Assembly: GCA_024734555.1 (NCBI GenBank)
Contig: JANPWX010000080.1
Location: forward strand, 768,263 to 832,262
From: Trochalopteron elliotii
Lineage: Eukaryota > Chordata > Aves > Passeriformes > Leiothrichidae
Direction of reading: 5' to 3'
DNA length: 64,000 nt
Shown here: one piece after another, positions 33,611 to 64,000 of the stretch
Numbering within the stretch: the first letter of the stretch is position 1
Layout of the letters: every line of letters begins with the position of its first letter
Made by a program: the position numbers and the translations under genes
Notes under the pieces: generated by a model
Seen by the model: only the letters and a program-made list of their open reading frames with translations
What the model was told of the DNA's origin: nothing
The model's database searches: none

Positions 33611-36600
33611 TGCGAAAGCAAGGGACAGCACCACTTTCAGTGAAAAAGAAATACTGAGTGTGTTGAAGCTTCTTTTTTAATCATGTAAGAGGAAATAATA
33701 CTTCCACATGGTCTAAGAGGGCTGGGATGCTGAACCATTAAAAGCACTGGTATCCAGCTCTGTTCTTTACCCAGGCATGAGTGTAACCTCTCATAGTATC
33801 TTCTGAAACTGGTATTTTTACCAAAAATAAGATATTTTAGTAAAAGCTTTTTCTTTTTAATCACTTTTTAGGGCATTTTAAAATAGAAGAAACTAGCGTC
33901 ATTTTTATATAATTAAAAATTCTAGACATTTATATAGCACATTGTTTGGTTGGCATAGAAATAATTAGACATTGTAATAATTTAAAAATTACTCATTTTC
34001 TTCCAGGCAAGACATCAATTCACATCTGATTTACCTCTTCTATTGGTCAAACGCACCCAAGTTAGAGGAACCCTGCTCTGCAAGGGTATGGAAATGTCAT
34101 GCTATGTTACATAGTAAGTAAGACATTTCTAATATGGAATTTTTGAGTATTTGCGGAGTATAAATGTGAAAGTCAGCAAATTAAAGGAAAATAACAGATG
34201 TATTGGGTATCCCAACTACAGCATTCCAGAGAGCAGTGACAGGACTCACAAACGGAAACTGCTCTGTAACACAGTGGAACTATCATGTGCTCTGTCTGCA
34301 TACAAAAATCAGGGACTTAAGAACATCAGGAATTACTTTAAAGTACAATTATAAAATAATAGAGCAGTTTTATGATGAGGATTGGTGATCCTGCTGACAT
34401 TTGTCAATATGAATTTTGAATTTATGCACAGAATAAATGACTTTGTTTCAGTATTAGAGAGGGGTAAAGAGTAGGAATTGCTTTGTAAGGGTTATACTTA
34501 TCTAACACTACACTGTATCTGAATTCATATTTCGGATTATGTTTAATATGTACATGCACTAATTGAATTACAACTATTCCAATAGAGAAAAAATAGTAGT
34601 AGGGAATAGAATGGAATAAAGAATGATTCCCTGGGTAAATATCTTCAACAGGTGAGTAGATTTTAGTTTCTTTAGGTAGGTGTAATACTGCTAGAGATGG
34701 GCAGTACATAAAAGAAAGGGTAAATTATTACATCAAAAAAATTGTAATGACAAAGAAATACAAATACTGGATTTAGGCTCCTGGGATACCAGCAGATGCC
34801 TTTTTCCATGATAGCCACTTACTGTGCATGAAGTTGGACACCCCCAAACTCAGAATATCACTTGAGAAGCATCAAAGTACAATGATTGGTAAGTGTGGGA
34901 TAATGAGAAAAACCCAAATCTTAACAGAAAATGCTTCCTATCAGTATTTTGACTCCAGTTGTTATACATTTACTCATGTAAATTAAGTCTTAATTACAGT
35001 TGGCAAATATTTATACCAGAAACTTGATATATTTCTGCTTGTCACTTACATTTGACAATAGCTGGTATTTGAAATAAAAATAGGACTCTTTCTGAGACAG
35101 AAGGTTCTGGGCAGAATGGACCCTGGACCCTGCACTGTCTCCTGTGTGAGAGCTGCCTTGGCCTAATGCTTGTCTGGTACAAGTCTGATGCAGTGGGACA
35201 TGCTGAGCCCCTGGGACTCTACCCAAGGGACAATTCTGGTAGAAGTTTGTTCTGCAATACCATTTGAGTATTTCATGACTTGGCTTTCTCTTTTTGAGCC
35301 TGAATGTCAGAACACTTATTAAGTAGAACTCAGACGCAAAGAAAATGGATTTTTCTGAATTGTGTGTTCTTCAGAGCATTCTTCTCCATGGTAATTTCCT
35401 TTCTCAGAAGGGATTTTTGAGGGATCCTGTGCTATCTGATGAGCTGAAGTTATCTTCCTGCTTACTGTTAGCTCTGCTGTAACAGTTTCTGACATTTGGC
35501 TAGTCGTAGCTGTAAATCTCAGAAGCATTTCTTTCCCACATACTACCCACATGGTGCACTTCACATACAGGTGAAGGTGCAGGAGAGAGAAGAAACAGGG
35601 CTGAGTCTGGCAGCATATCAAATATTTCCTGGAAGCAGAGTACAGAACCCTACTTAGGCAAGAATAGAAAGGTCTTGGGACTAGAACTCCCCTATGATGA
35701 AGATAATGGCATAAGCATTTGAATGAATAACTAATTTATGATAGGGCAAAATCTATCATCAAATTAGTGTTTCTCTATGCTCTCCTGTCCCATATCCTGT
35801 ATGTTCTACATCAGCACCATTGTTTGATTTTGTGGGACTGTTGCATAGGTATCTTCCTCTCTATGTATTTTTATATGAAAACTGTCGATTTTCACACACA
35901 CATCACCTGTCCTATTCTCTGATGACACAAGGAAAAATCAATATTTTTCTTTAAAGGAGAAAAAGGAGTGAATATTCACTAAACAGATGGAAAAGGAAAG
36001 TAATGGGGTTTTTTTGCCATTTATAGAGCACAAATAAAAATTAATGTCAGCAATCCAGAAGTTGAATTAAGTACAGTGACTCAGCATTTAACTTACACAT
36101 AGGATTTATTATTTTCTGTCATACAGAAATCAACTAAGAACCTTCAGTATGTAGCATGGGAAGAAAGGTAGTGGCACTATGCAACCATACAGATATTCTG
36201 GAAACAGAACACCATGTTGACAAGGAATTATTTCAAAATGGGGTTACTTAGGCCCGAGCTCATTATCTAAGTCTGGAAAGCAAGCGGGTGGGAAACATGC
36301 AAGCATTCAGTTTGAGAGCTTAACACCCTCCCCTCCCCTCCACAGGACTGAGTGATCAAAATACTCTAGGACCATAAAGCCATGGACTACAGGTAGTGAT
36401 TCAAACTTTCCTTCATATGCATCCCATTATACATGTATTGGATTAATCTTGGTTACTAAAACAAGGTAATGCAGAAAATAGAGATTGAAGGGGTTTTTTC
36501 TCTACAGATACAGGAGGAGATTTTGTTAAAGGCAGGAAGTTTGACTTTAAGGTGGGTCTCTTGTTCGTGGCTATTACCTCATTCTGTGAAAGTCACAAAA

Positions 36601-39600
36601 AGTCTTTACACTACCTACACTGAATCTGGCATGTGCACAGGGTTTGTCCTACCTGTATTGATCTTAAGCACACTCTATATAAACTCTACTGGCAGGATGT
36701 TATGCCACATTCAAAAGAGGATTATTAAAAAAAAAGCGAAGAATGAAAATTATTTCATTAAGCACAACTGTAAGAAAACTGAACAAATTCCTACATAAGG
36801 ATTGCATAGGTGAGGATATTGTAGGTTAAAGTAAGTTGGTAAGATCAGTCGCAAAAGTGTTTTATACATTTAAGGGCCAAAATTTTTACTCCAGTAACTA
36901 GTCTTTCTGCCCAGACACTTAAATAAAGTGATCTTTATAAATGTGCATCTGATACCACTCACACTAACTTCAGTGGGAGCTGAGAAAGAGTAGTCACTGT
37001 CACTTGAGTGCATAAATACAAAGTATGATGGACTACCTGGGTAGTTGGGCTGAGTCCCAAATCTGTGCATGGGAACCTCTGTTCAGGTTCACCAGAATAC
37101 ACACTCTAGTCCAGTTAACAGTCATCATCTGTAATATACAAACCCTATTTTGATCATCAGTGTCCTGGTTAAATGTTTCTAGTTACTGAGTTATAGTCAG
37201 CCCCTCCATATACTGAGGTTTGAGTTATTGAAGATACGTATTCATATTTTACTGTGCAATAGAAAAAGAACTCTTTGTAATGCTAAAAGTTAGATTCTTA
37301 GGACTTTGATTTCTCTAACTGGACAGTCTTCTGAGCAATCATTTAAGGAGAACAGGGAACCAATTTAATGGAATTCCATTATTAATTATTTCATAATTTA
37401 ACTGCATCCAGATGGTTCATCAGGATTAGAACCTCATTAAGCTGAGTACCATATAAAAACACAAGTATGCACAGTGCCTGCCCCCAGTGTCAGCTCCATT
37501 ACCCTCTCTGAAAAGAGAATGTTAAGCTGAAAGCCAATCTGCAGATGTGGCTGTGGATTCACTTCTGTGTTTGCAGAACTGTGGCTTAATGGAGTGTACA
37601 CTGCAGATTGCAAAGAGAAGTATGAAAGGAAGGTCAAATGCAAGAAATAAACAGGTGTGTGTGTGCACACCTGCTCTGTATAGCTTCTTCTTGTTTTAGT
37701 TACCAAATGTAAAAAAACCAAAGGAATTACCAAACTCAGTATTTTTCCCCAGTTGATATCCAGTTTTTAGATAAATCACTTTTCTCTGTTACAGGTTTAG
37801 CTTAAACACACAGTAGTTGTCAATAGGAAGAAGCTAGGTTTTAAATTAGCTGAAGAAGACATTTAAGCTGCAATTTTTCCAAAGTTGAACATTAAAGCTT
37901 ATTTAAAAAAAAATCACATATAGCTTTTGTTCAAGAGAGAAAGATGAAAATCAGTATGGCTTTTCTGCAATAGATGAAAGCTTCTAATGATATTTGATTT
38001 CAAATCTAAAAGCCCATTTCCAGAGAATCATCCATTGTAATAAAGCTGCAATACTTCTCATTTTATCTTTTGTCCTCAGTTCCTGTGTAGTCCTGGCAAG
38101 AACGTCATCCATCAATGTACAAATGTTAAATCACCCCAGTCATGAAATATTAACAGAATGCATACAATTATGACTCCTAAATTGAACTCTTTCTAGCTGT
38201 AATTTGTCATACCTACAATTGTACAATGTTATTAGTAGAGTAAAACTAGAAAACTACAAAATAGATCTATTGGAAAAATAGCATTTCTAGTACATGCATT
38301 AATATAGACGAGCCTGAACCTGATTCAGCTGAGGTCAACAAGAGATTTTTTTTGACATTAGGGAAAGCAAAATAATGAATTCCTAAATGTCTTGGTTCTG
38401 AGCAACAGATGAACAACATAAGAGCAGTTCTTATCTCCTTCATGCAAAGGTTTAGGTTTTCTGGAGCAAAGTAGAATGAGCATGCTACTTACTGTTTTCC
38501 AGATGGCAATAATATATAATGAAAGATTGAAATATATATAAAATAGTCTCCTACAGTATGTACCTAGAACAGGTATGTGATTTTTTTTTTAAACATATTC
38601 CCTGAAACAAACTGTAGACAATGCTAGGGGAACACATCCTAGGGACAGTTTTTGTGAGAAACATGGGATGTTCTCTTGTCCTAGTTCTTCCACAATAATA
38701 ATGAAATATTCCATCTCAGAAATTGAGTATAATTTTGAAATAATTTAAAACCTTAAAAACTATGGAATAAGATTATTAAACATGTACAGTTCAGTCACAT
38801 ATCATCCAGAACTTAAAAACGTTGCAAGCTAGCCATATTTCTTGTAGTCAATTATTATTTTCCAATGACACCCCAAGTAGTTTGATTATGAGAATAGTTT
38901 AATCTCAAATATCTGTTTCCCATGAACATTGTGTTTCTGCCTGCTGACTTTATTATCATTTTATATGCCATGGACATTGGTGAGGCCTAAGAACCTGATA
39001 TAACTTTGAAGTTACCCCTGCTTTTAGTAGGAGGTTGGACTACAGACCTTCAGAGGTCAGTTCAAGCCTGCATTTTCCTGTACTGCTATGATTTTTCTGA
39101 ATTTTTTCTGTAATTCTTTGATTCTAGAAGAAGCTTTTCTTAGGGAAAAACTTATGAATTTATGAAGTGTCCTTTCCATTACCCCTATGCCACAAAAGCA
39201 GATGTCTGGGTTTTTTATGCACTTATCTGATCACTTGTAGCAGTCCAGACTGCCTGCTGATCTCATTTCATGCTTACTTATCTCTTCTGATCTTCAGTGT
39301 ATGTCCCAGCCTCTGCATTTCTTTTGCTACACTATACAAGCATGGTATAATCTCATGCATTGAAAAAGCAAACCTAAATATATTATTAACTGATCTGCTT
39401 TTCTAACTGTTGTTTCTCTCTTAGTGGTTATGCTCAGTTTCCTTCCTGCAGTTCTGTCAGACTCTACCAAACTGCTGTCTGTTGTCTTTGACTCTGTGGG
39501 CCAATCTCTCATTTTGACCATAGCCCCTAGGAACACTTTCCTAATCAACCTCAAAACTGTTATTTTATACTCATCTGCCTAGTGGGTTATGTTCAATGAA

Positions 39601-42600
39601 GCTAGTGGTGCAGTTTTCCTTAAATCTTCTCATCCTCGTTTGACTGTTGTCTCCATCTTTTTATTTCCTTTGCTTCTCTCGTTTATTTTTTAATAGATTA
39701 TTTGGAAGAACTTCCCCCTTCCTCACTTTCCTCTATAGTTCCAAGCATCTGGCCTTCCATTTTCTGTCTGCAATATGTCTGTTGGTAACTTACTCCACAA
39801 ATACAATTTTAGCTATTGTCTGCATGTAAAAACTCTGCAGAGCTGCTTCTCCAGGTCAGACTAGACTCTAACTTTCCAAGTGGGAAAAAAAAATGTAATT
39901 ATGCCTACAGACACCACTTTTGGAGGCCTAGTCTTTTTTTAAACTTAATGCACTCATACATGTAAAACATCTTTCCTTGTTTTTCACTTTCATAACATGT
40001 CATTCAAGGTGGGCCAAATCAGGGTCAGTATCTGAGACTGATTTCCAGGACCTCTCCTTTAAATTTCACTGGTAGTTTATTAAATGTGGTGTTACTGTCT
40101 GTAGGATACAGACATCTTTGCCCATTCACAGAACAATCTCAGGTAAGCTGTCACTCTCACCTGCTAACAGCAACCTGATCTTCTCAGGCCTTGACAAAGC
40201 GATTTCACTGCTCTGATTCCAAACACTACTGCAAGGGTAGTACTCTGACTATGCCATCTTTTCAGCTTCCTCACTGCTGCCCTTTCACTGTTTCATCAGA
40301 TGTATCTATCTTGTCCTTGTTTAGAGGGCTTTCAGGACCTCATAATCACTATTCACTTGGTGCCCATGACACCAGCTTTGATTGTTTCTCTATGAAGTTT
40401 TCAAACAAACCTTCATCCATTCTCTCATGTTTTGGAGAAGAGGTGAATACAGTGATAAAATCACTGCCAGGAGGTATGAGAAGGACTCCAAAGAACTCAA
40501 GTGACTGATACAATTAGACAAATAGCTACCTACAACTGACTTAAAGCTTGTACATTCTCCTGAATGAGCTCAGGGTCAAACAGTTTAGGCAGCACGAGGC
40601 TGGTCAGGAATATGCATTCTTCCAGCTTCCTCGTTATCCAGCCTTCAAATCTCACCCTAAAGTTTCCCCTTCTCATAATGCATACAGGAGAAAAAATGAC
40701 TATTTAAGCTGATGATGTGCTGAAACCATTGCTAATCAGCTAGACAAATATTGACACTCTCATTTTACTTTTCCATTCATGTGCATTTTTTTTGTCTTTT
40801 GTCTTATCTTAGATTCTAACCACTCTGTGGGAAGTCTTTGTTTTTGCTCTTTGTTTGTTCAATGTCTAGCCAGTGGGATGCTGGCCTGATTAAGCCTCAC
40901 AGGCACTCTAGTAACGGGAATTAAAAACAATACCACTTTCTATTCCTGCTACTTCTACAGACACTATTAGGCTGTGGGAAGCTGAATTCTGTGGCTGCCT
41001 ATGTACCAACTGAACAATACGATATCCTAATCAGTGGTCTGCTGCAAAACTGTTGAAGGAATTGCAACAGCATCACTGGGGTCTTGAAGAGAGAAGCTAA
41101 TTTAATTTTGATACAGCTGAAAAAGTAAATGCAAAGAAAAACAATCAAAAAAACCCTATATGTGATTGTATTTCATACAATAAACCTGAAATTTTGTGTC
41201 AATTTTCAGTGTCACTTTATCAATTCAGTAAGAAGTTAAAAATATGGGCAAAGTGAAAAATGGACAAAAGGATCCCTTCTTTCACTTTCTGTCACTTCTC
41301 CTTTCCACCACTTCATCTTGTTCAACATGTGAATGCCCACTGTCAGAATATCATCAGGATTTTAAAGCTGATTAAACTTTCTGGTAAACAACTTTTACTT
41401 TAGTGCTTTACACAGACATTGAAAAACACTATTCCTTAGCCTTCTGTAAGAGCTTCTCTTGAGCTTCATCTTTTACTATGGCCAGTACTACAGTTCTTTA
41501 TTTTATCCAAAAGATTATCACCTATTGATGTACCTTGTAAATGCTGAAGGTGAAAAATAGGTTTTCTTGATGTTTTGCACTTCTAAAGGTTATTCTAACT
41601 CCCTCAATATGAAGACTGGGTTAAATACAGAGTTTTACATTTATAATATTTTGAATTACACTATCTCGGACAATTTATGCTGCTGCTAAAAGATATTAAA
41701 GAAAAAGATAAAATTCTTCCTCTGTTCATTTTGAGAATAAAATATTACTTTTACTTTGGTACCAGAAATTCAACCAAGTGCCTTGCTAGATAAAATATTT
41801 TGCCTCAAAGACCTTTAGTCTGTCAAATCCAAAGTCGTAACTTCTTTAATCATACACTAGGGCAAGTTTATATTTCCACAGAACTGAGTTTCTGACTATG
41901 AACAAAAAGAAACTAAGTTTGTCAAGAAAGTTAAGGTGCACTGCTGGAATTGTGCAAAACCTTGCAAAACTGACCATGTTTTGAGTGGTTACAGTCAGCT
42001 TAAGTTGTGTACTTAGTTTCAATCAAAATAAAATGTTAGTAGCCTTTTACTCCTAAATGGCACCCACTTCTGAAGGCACTTCTGTTAATGACTAAGAGGA
42101 GGTAGAATACTTCCTTTTTAGATTTTAAGCTGTGTGAAAGACAAGCTCTACTGTTTCCATAATGCAGGTATCTTAAGAGGGTCCAACCTCTGCAGGGAAA
42201 AAAACCCTCTATGTTTCAGGAGTTCTGACTTGGTAACAATTAGAAAAAGTTTCTCACTCCTTCCTCCCCTGTCAATCAGAAAAGACAATAATCAGTCCTA
42301 TCCACACCCATAGAGAGAAAAGCAGCAAAATGATCTGTATATCCTATTTCACTCTGAGTCAAAAGAAAGGTTATGGTGACATTTAATCTCAATTTATAAA
42401 AGCTACACTAGAGATAATAGTGAAGATCCAAGAATCCTGTTACCACTCCCAAAAAGATGGCAGCTATGAAAACACACAAAACCAAATTCCTGAGACTCTT
42501 GCTACACCTTACCATGAGAACGTGCAAGCGTAATTAATTAATGCAGGTAATGAAGGTAATTCTAGCTAACATCAGACTTCAGATGTAACACTGACCACAA

Positions 42601-42780
42601 CTTCAGATTCAGATGTACTTTTGGAGACATCAGACATGCTGTTTCTTAGAGCAGGAGCAACATTCTACCAACTCCTTTGAATTCATGCACTATGCCATTT
42701 AAAATATTTATTTAAATATGTGCATTTTCATGAAAGAAACAGTGGTCTTCATATAGCACAGACCCTCTGAAATCTTATAT
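33611..42780. other. Intergenic region between C1orf146 and the BTBD8 3' end
   Basis: About 9 kb of AT-rich DNA on both strands with only short, unrelated open frames and no splice-linked coding signal that I recognise. It contains a CR1 tail near 39.0 kb, pyrimidine-rich stretches around 39.2-40.4 kb, and a possible ancient amniote repeat near 36.9 kb. Confidence 0.7.
39005..39126 (+). mobile_element. CR1 LINE 3' end fragment
   Basis: Forward-orientation CR1 tail: ttttagtaggaggttggact then cagaggtcagttcaagcc, followed by degenerate tgattttt/attctttgattct units typical of the CR1 3' terminus. Intergenic. Confidence 0.75.
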
Positions 42781-42803
42781 TTGAAGAAAAGGCAATTAAA
42801 AAA

Positions 42804-42809
42804 TTTATT
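42804..42809 (-). terminator. BTBD8: Possible BTBD8 distal polyadenylation signal AATAAA
   Basis: TTTATT on the plus strand (minus AATAAA), 615 nt past the BTBD8 stop codon. Confidence 0.4.
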
Positions 42810-42999
42810 GGAAACTTCTAAACAAAACAAACCAAAATACAAAAATCAAATCTGAAAGAAACAGATGCAACAAGCTGCTCATTTTAATAAGGCCCAAGGC
42901 AGATTCAGATTGAAACATTTTCTTTGAACGTAAGTATGTTTTTCTGTCAGTTAAAGTAGTGTTGGCACACATCACCTTTTGACACAACCATTCTGAATC

Positions 43000-43005
43000 T
43001 TTATT
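43000..43005 (-). terminator. BTBD8: Possible BTBD8 proximal polyadenylation signal AATAAA
   Basis: TTTATT on the plus strand (minus AATAAA), about 420 nt past the BTBD8 stop codon. Confidence 0.45.
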
Positions 43006-43028
43006 GTTGTAAAATGAAGTCACCATAT

Positions 43029-43037
43029 GGGGGGGGG
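43029..43037. repeat. G9 homopolymer in the BTBD8 3' UTR
   Basis: Nine G on the plus strand (C9 in the transcript) just before the proximal polyadenylation signal. Confidence 0.8.
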
Positions 43038-43423
43038 AAGGAGAGGAATAGCTCTACTAATAGTGCATTCATCTTTAAATTTTTGATCAATGAGAACATT
43101 AAATGTCAAAAAGGAAGATAAAAGAGAGGGTGGAAACCCAGACTTTTCTTTCATGTCATCTAGTTTTTCTAACAATTCTAGAAAATACATGCTCAAAGTT
43201 CATTTTTAGAAAAGACATACATTTAAGTCTTGAAAAATTATTGTACTTGTGATTAAATCTAGATGATAAGTTAACATATTTACCTCATTTTATCAGAAAG
43301 ATTGCCTCAGTATCAAGAATTGCTCGTTCTTGACTGATGCAGTATTTCATTATGGTATGGAAACAACTCATCAAAAATAGATTTGGGGAATGGGTTGGAG
43401 TTCAGTTGCAAACAGCTGACACC

Positions 43424-62489
<19,066 letters not shown>

Positions 62490-64000
62490 CTGCAAAAAAA
62501 GAAGAATGAAAAAATACAAATAGAGACATGCCCATAATAAAATGCATCACATTTCTTAGCCAAAGGAAGTTGGTCAGAAAGCTGGTATGTCATCCAGCTG
62601 CTCTGTGAATGGAAGGCAAACAATCTGGTAGAATCAAAGCAATAAGATTTTGCAATGAAAATGTATCTAAATGGACTACATTTGGGGTGAATTTAGCTAC
62701 TTGAGGGACTTGCTGAAACTTTCTAACACTTTAGATCTTTAAAAAAAGTAATAAGCAGACTAATACTAATAACTATATTGTTTACACTGATAATATGGAA
62801 GGATTTTTTTCATCATTGCCAAGCTCTTTACTAGCAATGAGTCAACTATTAAGTAACTATATATGTAACTATATATTTCAAAATTATTTTATTATAATCA
62901 CCCTAAGTCTTTATTTATGATATGTTTATGTTTTTGCAACACTAAAAATACATTTAGAAGTTTTATGACAATGCTAAGTAGAAGTGTTGCTCAGAATATT
63001 TAGGAAGTCTTTATTCAGATTAAGGAAGCTGGCACAGCAGTGTTTGCATCCTTTCACAGTCCCAGCATCTTAATGCAGAAAGGCACAGAATGCCTCAATG
63101 ATGGACATCATCTGAACAACATTTTCTTTTGCACATACATTTTTGTGTGCAATCTTCAGGACCCACAAGTGCTGTGTGCTTTAGTGTAAATGGAATATTC
63201 ATGCAGAGCTAAGACTCTTTAAGACATTAGACATGTTTAAGCAGTTGACATTGATGACTAAAAGCAAAAGGAGAAAAAACCCAGCCTTGCAACGTGCAAA
63301 GAAGCAAAATCAGCACAGCTGTCTCCCTGTATAGCAGTACACACAACAGACAAAGTCAGCAAGAAGGAGTTTCCCCACAGTCTTGACAGCTGTTACCTTA
63401 AGAAGAATTTTCATTATTTCAGAGTAAGCCATATGTACTTCATTTATAAATGTTGTAGAAGACAGCACAGAAACCAGCACTAAGCAGAAAAGTGAACTGA
63501 AAAAGGTAAAATTATGCATATGACTCATAGTAACAGAAATTATGAGACATTAGCATGAGAACAGTCTCATATAAAAATTCTGTATTTCTCAGGAAAATGC
63601 CTCTACTGAAAAATAAGGATAAAAATTTCTTAACCACAGAGGAATCAATTATAGAGAGAGAAGTGTAAACACCAGAGTAATTGGCGACTATCATTCTCTA
63701 AAACACCATAAAAACTAAGGAATAAATTAAGTGGCAAATGTATTGTTTTATAAGGATTTGGAAGTTATAACCAAATCAACAGATAACTTGATTTTGCTGC
63801 AGCATTATTACACTGAAAGGAACCTAAAATGAACATTTAAGAAAGTATCACTTGGCCAAGAGATTTTATATTAACACAAACCAGTTGCATTTTGCAGCAC
63901 TATAAGGTACACAGTTCTTTCTGAAGAAAACTGATTCAGCCAACATCATGCTTGAAAAAAAAAGCCAACATGTACCTGGATCAGTACTCCTTTGTTTTTA
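62490..64000. other. BTBD8: BTBD8 intron running off the right edge
   Basis: AT-rich, no exon recognised. The preceding BTBD8 exon should end in a phase-2 Gly codon (GG|A) and code the middle of the second BTB domain; nothing here fits, so it lies beyond 64000. Confidence 0.65.

Noticed and set aside
33194..33680. Overlapping plus-strand frames of 149 and 110 codons
   Set aside because: Pro/Ala/Arg-rich translations of a CpG-rich promoter. Both frames share the same peptide because of the 49-bp tandem duplication; no homology or splice context.
63310..63694. Minus-strand frames near the right edge as possible upstream BTBD8 exons
   Set aside because: They lack the BTB residues expected before ISHAEMN and lack a phase-2 donor after a GG dinucleotide.

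Overview
The window is vertebrate nuclear DNA, almost certainly from a bird. Genes are split into short exons with GT-AG introns. The interspersed repeats I can recognise are CR1 retrotransposon tails, the dominant avian family, with no Alu- or L1-like sequence. Four protein genes have clear human counterparts in the same relative order and orientation as on human 1p22 (BTBD8, C1orf146, GLMN, RPAP2), here read in reverse. No prokaryotic, viral, rRNA, tRNA or CRISPR feature was seen. Orthology was assigned by comparing my conceptual translations with remembered human proteins; no search was run.

Layout: (1) 1-7458, minus strand: RPAP2 exons 2-8. Exon 8 runs off the left edge, and exon 1 is probably hidden in a 358-base assembly gap (7925-8282). 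(2) 7741-8530: a CpG-rich divergent promoter shared by RPAP2 (minus) and GLMN (plus), containing the gap. (3) 8380-26040, plus strand: GLMN, with a probable non-coding first exon and 18 coding exons (9994-25009) giving 597 residues, followed by a 3' UTR of about 1 kb. (4) 26034-33100, minus strand: C1orf146 (SPO16 orthologue), five coding exons, 176 residues, tail-to-tail with GLMN and with a CpG-rich promoter at 33240-33610. (5) 33.6-42.8 kb: an intergenic stretch with no supported gene. (6) 42.8-64.0 kb, minus strand: the 3' three quarters of BTBD8, 13 exons from the end of the second BTB domain through the BACK-like region into the long disordered APache (KIAA1107) C-terminus. The N-terminal exons lie past the right edge.

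The genes do not form a pathway. RPAP2 handles RNA polymerase II assembly, import and CTD phosphorylation. Glomulin inhibits RBX1-based cullin ligases. C1orf146/SPO16 acts in meiotic crossing-over. BTBD8/APache acts with AP-2 in clathrin-mediated endocytosis. Points worth a second look are the exon phases that join the BTB and APache parts into one gene, a near-invariant acidic block and a clathrin-box-like motif in the giant BTBD8 exon, ambiguous in-frame acceptors in C1orf146, an E2F6-like site in its promoter, the GLMN/C1orf146 3' overlap, and several enhancer-like or palindromic non-coding segments.
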